Source of the DNA: Cordia subcordata
Lineage: Eukaryota; Streptophyta; Magnoliopsida; Boraginales; Cordiaceae
NCBI GenBank assembly: GCA_028554755.1
Contig: JAPTOF010000001.1
Span: 40,567,501 to 40,631,500 of the forward strand
Direction: 5' to 3'
Length of the DNA stretch: 64,000 nucleotides
Position 1 is the stretch's first letter, and the number at the start of each line of letters is the position of its first letter. Under the pieces are notes generated by a model, which saw only the letters and a program-made list of their open reading frames with translations, had not been told where the DNA came from and ran no database searches. This document shows, piece by piece, positions 59,663 through 64,000 of this stretch. Both the position numbers and the translations under genes were made by a program.

Positions 59663-61067
59663 GTTAATCGATCCTTATCAATCATAAATACGTCCAAAAA
59701 TCGTTTTTTATATTAACTATTACGTAGGGCCTCGTGGCCTTTTCTGAAGCCAACCAACATTAATCTCTCTGTCTCAAATATCTTCCCAAAACATCGGACC
59801 ACACCAGACGCTAATCTTGAAATGTGCCAACCGGATGACTACAGAAAATTCAACTCTTGCTTTTTCATGTTTTTCCATCTCCATCATGAAGCCAATAATC
59901 GTCCACGTTAATGGACACCTCACTAAGATTTCTCCACCATGAATTTTGTTTGAAATCTTGCCTTCCTTTGTTGAATAATATTCATACATGTTGCATGCCC
60001 TTCCATGTTTCTTGGCGATTTGCTTTTTTTTCTATCATCTTTTTTATTTCATAAAAAACTTAAGACCGATTGCATGATAATCCCTTTGAAAAAGACTAGT
60101 ACTGTGTTTGGAACAAGCTTATGCTCGGTTCTTATCATAAGATGCATCTTATTTGATGCTTTATGTAAAAAAATATAATTTATTTTGAGTTTACATAAGA
60201 TATTTGTAATAAAATGTCTTATATATAATGATAAAAAATAAGGCAAGCATGAATTACTTATATTTTTATAAGATTAAAAGGAATACATTGGGGATATTTT
60301 AAAAGTTTAATAAAACTTAACTATTACTCTGTTTGTTATAATCTTATTTTAATATGCTTATTCTATTGAAATGAGAATAAATCTGATAAATTTAAAACAT
60401 TTTATCGCATGCATTCTATGAAAATACAAAACTGATAGGCACACCACCAAAAATAAATTCATATCTCTTACTTTGCAAATTTAATTTGAGTACGTGGTGA
60501 GAAAATGGTCAAATCCAAGGGGATTAGGAGATTGTGATGTGCCAATTATGTCAAGTAGATTAATTAAATAAGTCACAATCAAACAAGGGGTTTTTTAATA
60601 CCAAAAAGCAAAATAAGTAAAACTGTCTAATACACTGGACCACTCAGCATGAGCAGGTAATTGGGCAAAAAAAATAAAAAAACGTAAATAATAATAAAAT
60701 TAAAGCTGAGGATGCAATCTAGACTTAATTAGATGCTGGAAAATTAATATGAAACAAAAAAACAATGGAAACTAAGCCTAGCCTCGGGTTTAATATCAGT
60801 TTTGGTCTACAATTTCGATCCTAGATGCAAAGATAACTTCCACCTATTTTGACAAATCAGTTATAATTATTGGTTCGGCCTAACAATCTCATCTTTCTTT
60901 ATAGTGTGATAACAGTTTAAAACCCTCACGATTTTTTTTCTGCTATCGCCTTACCTATTAGACGGTCTAACCTCAGGAGATGCCTACAAAGTCTATTTAA
61001 TGGCAGCACTAAGTTCTAGAAAGACCTGTCTAAAAGTCGATTATTTCGCCGCAATCACTCAGTTAAG
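59663..61067. other. Spacer between unit 2 and the retrotransposon
   Basis: The right end of duplication unit 2 (to about 60020), the left part of a MITE related to 23234 (from about 60102), then 60480-61060, which has moderate complexity without a recognised domain. This last part may be retrotransposon-derived. Confidence 0.4.
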
Positions 61068-64000
61068 TTGCATATTAACATTTCTTTTGTAGATGCTTTA
61101 GCACAAATGCCAAGTTATGCTAAATTCATGAAAGAGATTCTCTTCAACAAAAGAAGATTGGCAGAATATGAAACAGTAATGTTGACAGAGGAGTGCACCG
61201 CTATCTTGCAAAACAAACTACCTCCAAAGTTGAAGGATCCAAGGATTTTTTCTATTCCTTGTACTATTGGTGATTTATTCTTTGAGAATGCTTTATGTGA
61301 TATAGGTGCTAGCATCAATTTGATGCCTTTTCTACTTTTAAAAAGCTAGGATTAGGAGAAGCAAAGCCGACAACTGTGTCTTCACAGCTTACATATCGCT
61401 CAATAAAGCACCCACGATGTATCATTGAGACCTTTTGGTGAAAGTTGACAAGTTCATATTCCCTGTTGATTTCATAGTCCTAGACATGGAAGAAGATCGA
61501 GACATGTCACTCATCTTAGGAAAACCATTTTTAGCAACAGGTAGAACTTTAATCGATGTCCAAAAAGGAGAACTCACTTTAAGGGTGAATGATGACAAAG
61601 TAAGCTTCAACATATTTAAAGTAATGAAGTATCCCTCTAGCAGTGACAGTTGTTTCATGGTAGACATAGTAGAGCCCATTATACAAAGTGTGTTTCAAGA
61701 TAATATCATTGAGGATCCATTGGAAACATGCTTAGTCCATTCAGATTCTTCCAGTATTGAAGACCCTACAAGGCGAGAAATGGTCTATTACCTAAAGGTT
61801 GCTCCACCATTCTCTATTCAATGAGGTTCATGTTTTTAGGAGCTAGGCACGAGAAACACAACTTTAGTTCCGTCAATATACCTCCTATACTTGAACTGAA
61901 GCCATTGACATCTCATCTCCAGTACACTTACCTTGGTGAAGCATCCACTCTTCCAGTTATCATTGCAAATTCATTAAACAAAGAAGAGAAAGACAAATTG
62001 CTTCGAGTGTTAAAAGAGTACAAGGGTGTAATAGGTTGATCAATTGTAGATTCAAGGAATTAGTCCTTCTGTTTGCATGCACAAAATCTTAATGGAGGAC
62101 AACTGCAAGTCGACCGTGGAACACCAACATCACCTCAACTCATACATAAAAGAAGTGGTGAGAAAAGAAATTCTGAAGCGGCTAGATATGGGAATTATCG
62201 ATCCTATCTCTGATAACCAATGGGTAAGTATGGTGCAAGTGATTCTGAAGAAATAAGGTATTACTATAATGAAGAATGAAAAAGATGATTTAATTCCCAC
62301 AAAAGCAGTCATAGGGTGGAGAGTTTGCATTGATTATAAAAAATTGAATAGTGCCACCTGCAAAGATCATTTTCCATTGCTATTTATTGATCAAATGTTA
62401 AAGAGACTGGTAGGTCATTCTTATTAATGCTTCTTGGATGGTTATTTCGACTATAACCAAATTGCTATTGCTTTAAAAAGTCGGGAAAAGACAACTTTTA
62501 CATGTCCATATGATATCTTTGCTTGCAGAAGGATGTCATTTGGATTATTTAATGCACCAGCTACTTTTCAAAGATGTATGATGGCTATTTTCTCAGACAT
62601 GGTGGAAAAGTACATAAAGATCTTCATGGATGATTTTTCGATATTTGGTTCTTCTATCTACGAATGTCTTCACAATTTAGCCTTGGTTCTAAAAAGATGT
62701 GAGGAGACTAATTTGGTGTTGAATTGGGAAAAATGTCATTTTATGGTTCAAGAAGGAATTGTGTTAGGCCATAAGATTTTAGTGAAAGAAATAGAGGTCA
62801 ACAAGGCAAATATTGAAGTGATCGAAAAGTTAGCACCACCGACCTCGGTTAGAGGAATGAAGAGTTTTCTATGACATGCAGGTTTTCATAAAAGGTTCAT
62901 TACGGATTTTCTAAGATAATTAAGCCTCTATGCAACCTACTGAACAAAGACACTCCCTTTAAATTTTTCAAAGAATGCATGGATGCTTTCACGACCTTAA
63001 AAGAAAGGCTAGTCACTGCACCAATCATGGTGGTACCAGATTAGGAATTATCTTTTAAGCTTATGTGTGGTGCTAGTGATCATGATGTGGGAGCAATTTT
63101 AGGTCTTTGAAGGAATAATGTGGTGCATGCAATCTATTATGCAAGTAAAACACTGTTTGAAGCTCAAATGAACTATGCTACCACTGAGAAAGAGTTGTTA
63201 GCCGTGGTTTTTGCTTTAGATAAATTTCAGTCTTATCTGCTTGGATTGTGAGTAATTGTGTACACTAATCATTCATCCTTGAAGTATTTATTTGCAAACA
63301 AGGATGCAAAACCAAGGCTTATTCGATAGATAGTACTCTTGCAAGAATTCGATATTGAGATTTGAGATAAAAAAAAAGCTTGGAGAATATAGTTGCCGAT
63401 TGTCTATCTAGACTTGAGCAGTCTGGCCAGAATTCTAAAGAAAGAAGGCCCATAAATAAGACATTTCTAGATGAGTAGTTATATGCTATGTAGAATTCAC
63501 AAGTTCTATGGTACGTTGATTATGTGAATTATTTGGCTAGTGGTGTCATCTATCCAGAGTTGTCATATCAAAAAAGAAAGAAATTCTTTTCAGAGATTAA
63601 ACATTAATTATGGGAAGATCCTATTCTATACAGGCACAATGCAAATCAAACAATTAGAAGATGTGTGCCTAAAGAAGAAATAGAGAGCATCATGCATCAT
63701 TGTCACTCTTCTGAATATGAGGGCCATTTCGGTGCATCAAAGACAGCTGCCAAGATATTGCAGTCAGGTTTCTATTGGCCTACATTTTTTTAAAGATATT
63801 CATGCCTTTGTTACAGCTTGTGATCAATGTCAAAGAACAAGCAATGTCTCGAGAAGGAATGAAATACCCCTTAACAATATACTTGAAGTTGAACTATTTG
63901 ATGTTTGGGGGATAGACTTCATGGGACTGTTTCCATCTTCCTATTCCAACCGTTATATTCTAATTTTTGTGGACTATATTCCTAAATGGGTGGAAGTAGT
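61068..64000 (+). pseudogene. Decayed Ty3/gypsy (Athila-like) retrotransposon pol, runs off the right edge
   Basis: Domains appear in Ty3/gypsy order. Aspartic protease comes first, with active-site motif DIGAS near 61300. Reverse transcriptase follows at about 62320-62870, with FMDD at the catalytic site (62626-62637), then RNase H at about 63040-63330. The integrase zinc finger lies at 63690-63835 (HH...CDQC), and the start of the integrase core at about 63890, where the catalytic Asp of GIDFMG is seen. The reading frame is broken by several in-frame stops and frame changes (for example after 61347, at 61822, near 62254, at 62872 and near 63042), so it cannot encode a working polyprotein. 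Gag and the 5' LTR are absent; the element starts abruptly at about 61068. The protease-to-RT sequence resembles the Athila lineage, but that assignment is from memory. Confidence 0.9.

Larger units (their letters stand above)
52690..60020. repeat. Tandem segmental duplication, unit 2 (with CASPL C)
   Basis: Second copy of the block at 42580-51450, same orientation. By eye, exon 3 of the two genes differs at about 21 of 228 positions (around 9 percent), so the duplication is not very recent. Unit 2 lacks the unit 1 SINE and about 0.87 kb corresponding to 43665-44535, but has its own insertions at 55420, 57308 and 58710. Confidence 0.85.

Overview
The window is nuclear DNA of a flowering plant, most likely a eudicot. 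The evidence is GT-AG introns in nearly every gene, strongly AT-rich spacers, plant-specific gene families (tubby-like F-box protein, plastid beta-amylase-like protein, CASP-like membrane proteins) and a typical plant transposon load. I cannot name the species. Gene models were built by hand from splice signals, reading frame and family recognition. No search was run.

Left third (1-26 kb) is the gene-rich part. It holds the 3' end of a tubby-like F-box gene (+), a complete BAM9-type catalytically dead beta-amylase gene (-, three exons, 534 aa), a putative small Pro/Cys-rich protein (-), and a nine-exon gene for a plastid-targeted atypical SDR (NAD(P)-binding) protein (+) that contains a textbook U12-type AT-AC intron. 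These are followed by a 47-residue membrane microprotein (+) and a four-exon, 236-aa F-box protein (-). The introns carry minisatellites and a hAT-like MITE.

Middle (26-42.6 kb) is transposon-dominated. It contains a 1.33-kb Tourist-bounded element with an unusual C-rich core, a 1.69-kb element made of three copies of one unit (the last inverted), a fold-back element, a non-autonomous Helitron and a SINE-like insertion. A CASP-like gene (CASPL A, -) has three Tourist-like MITEs in its first intron.

Right part (42.6-60 kb) is a tandem segmental duplication. Unit 1 (about 42.58-51.45 kb) and unit 2 (about 52.69-60.02 kb) each carry one three-exon CASP-like gene on the minus strand (CASPL B, 210 aa; CASPL C, 211 aa). 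Each unit has picked up its own insertions since the duplication: a SINE with a 14-bp target-site duplication in unit 1; a hAT-like element, a TIR element and an insert inside a shared MITE in unit 2. The other unit supplies the empty site in each case. The window ends in a decayed Ty3/gypsy (Athila-like) retrotransposon from 61.07 kb onward.

The genes do not form an operon or pathway. The only functional cluster is the CASP-like trio, all on the minus strand and probably derived from one ancestor by local duplication.
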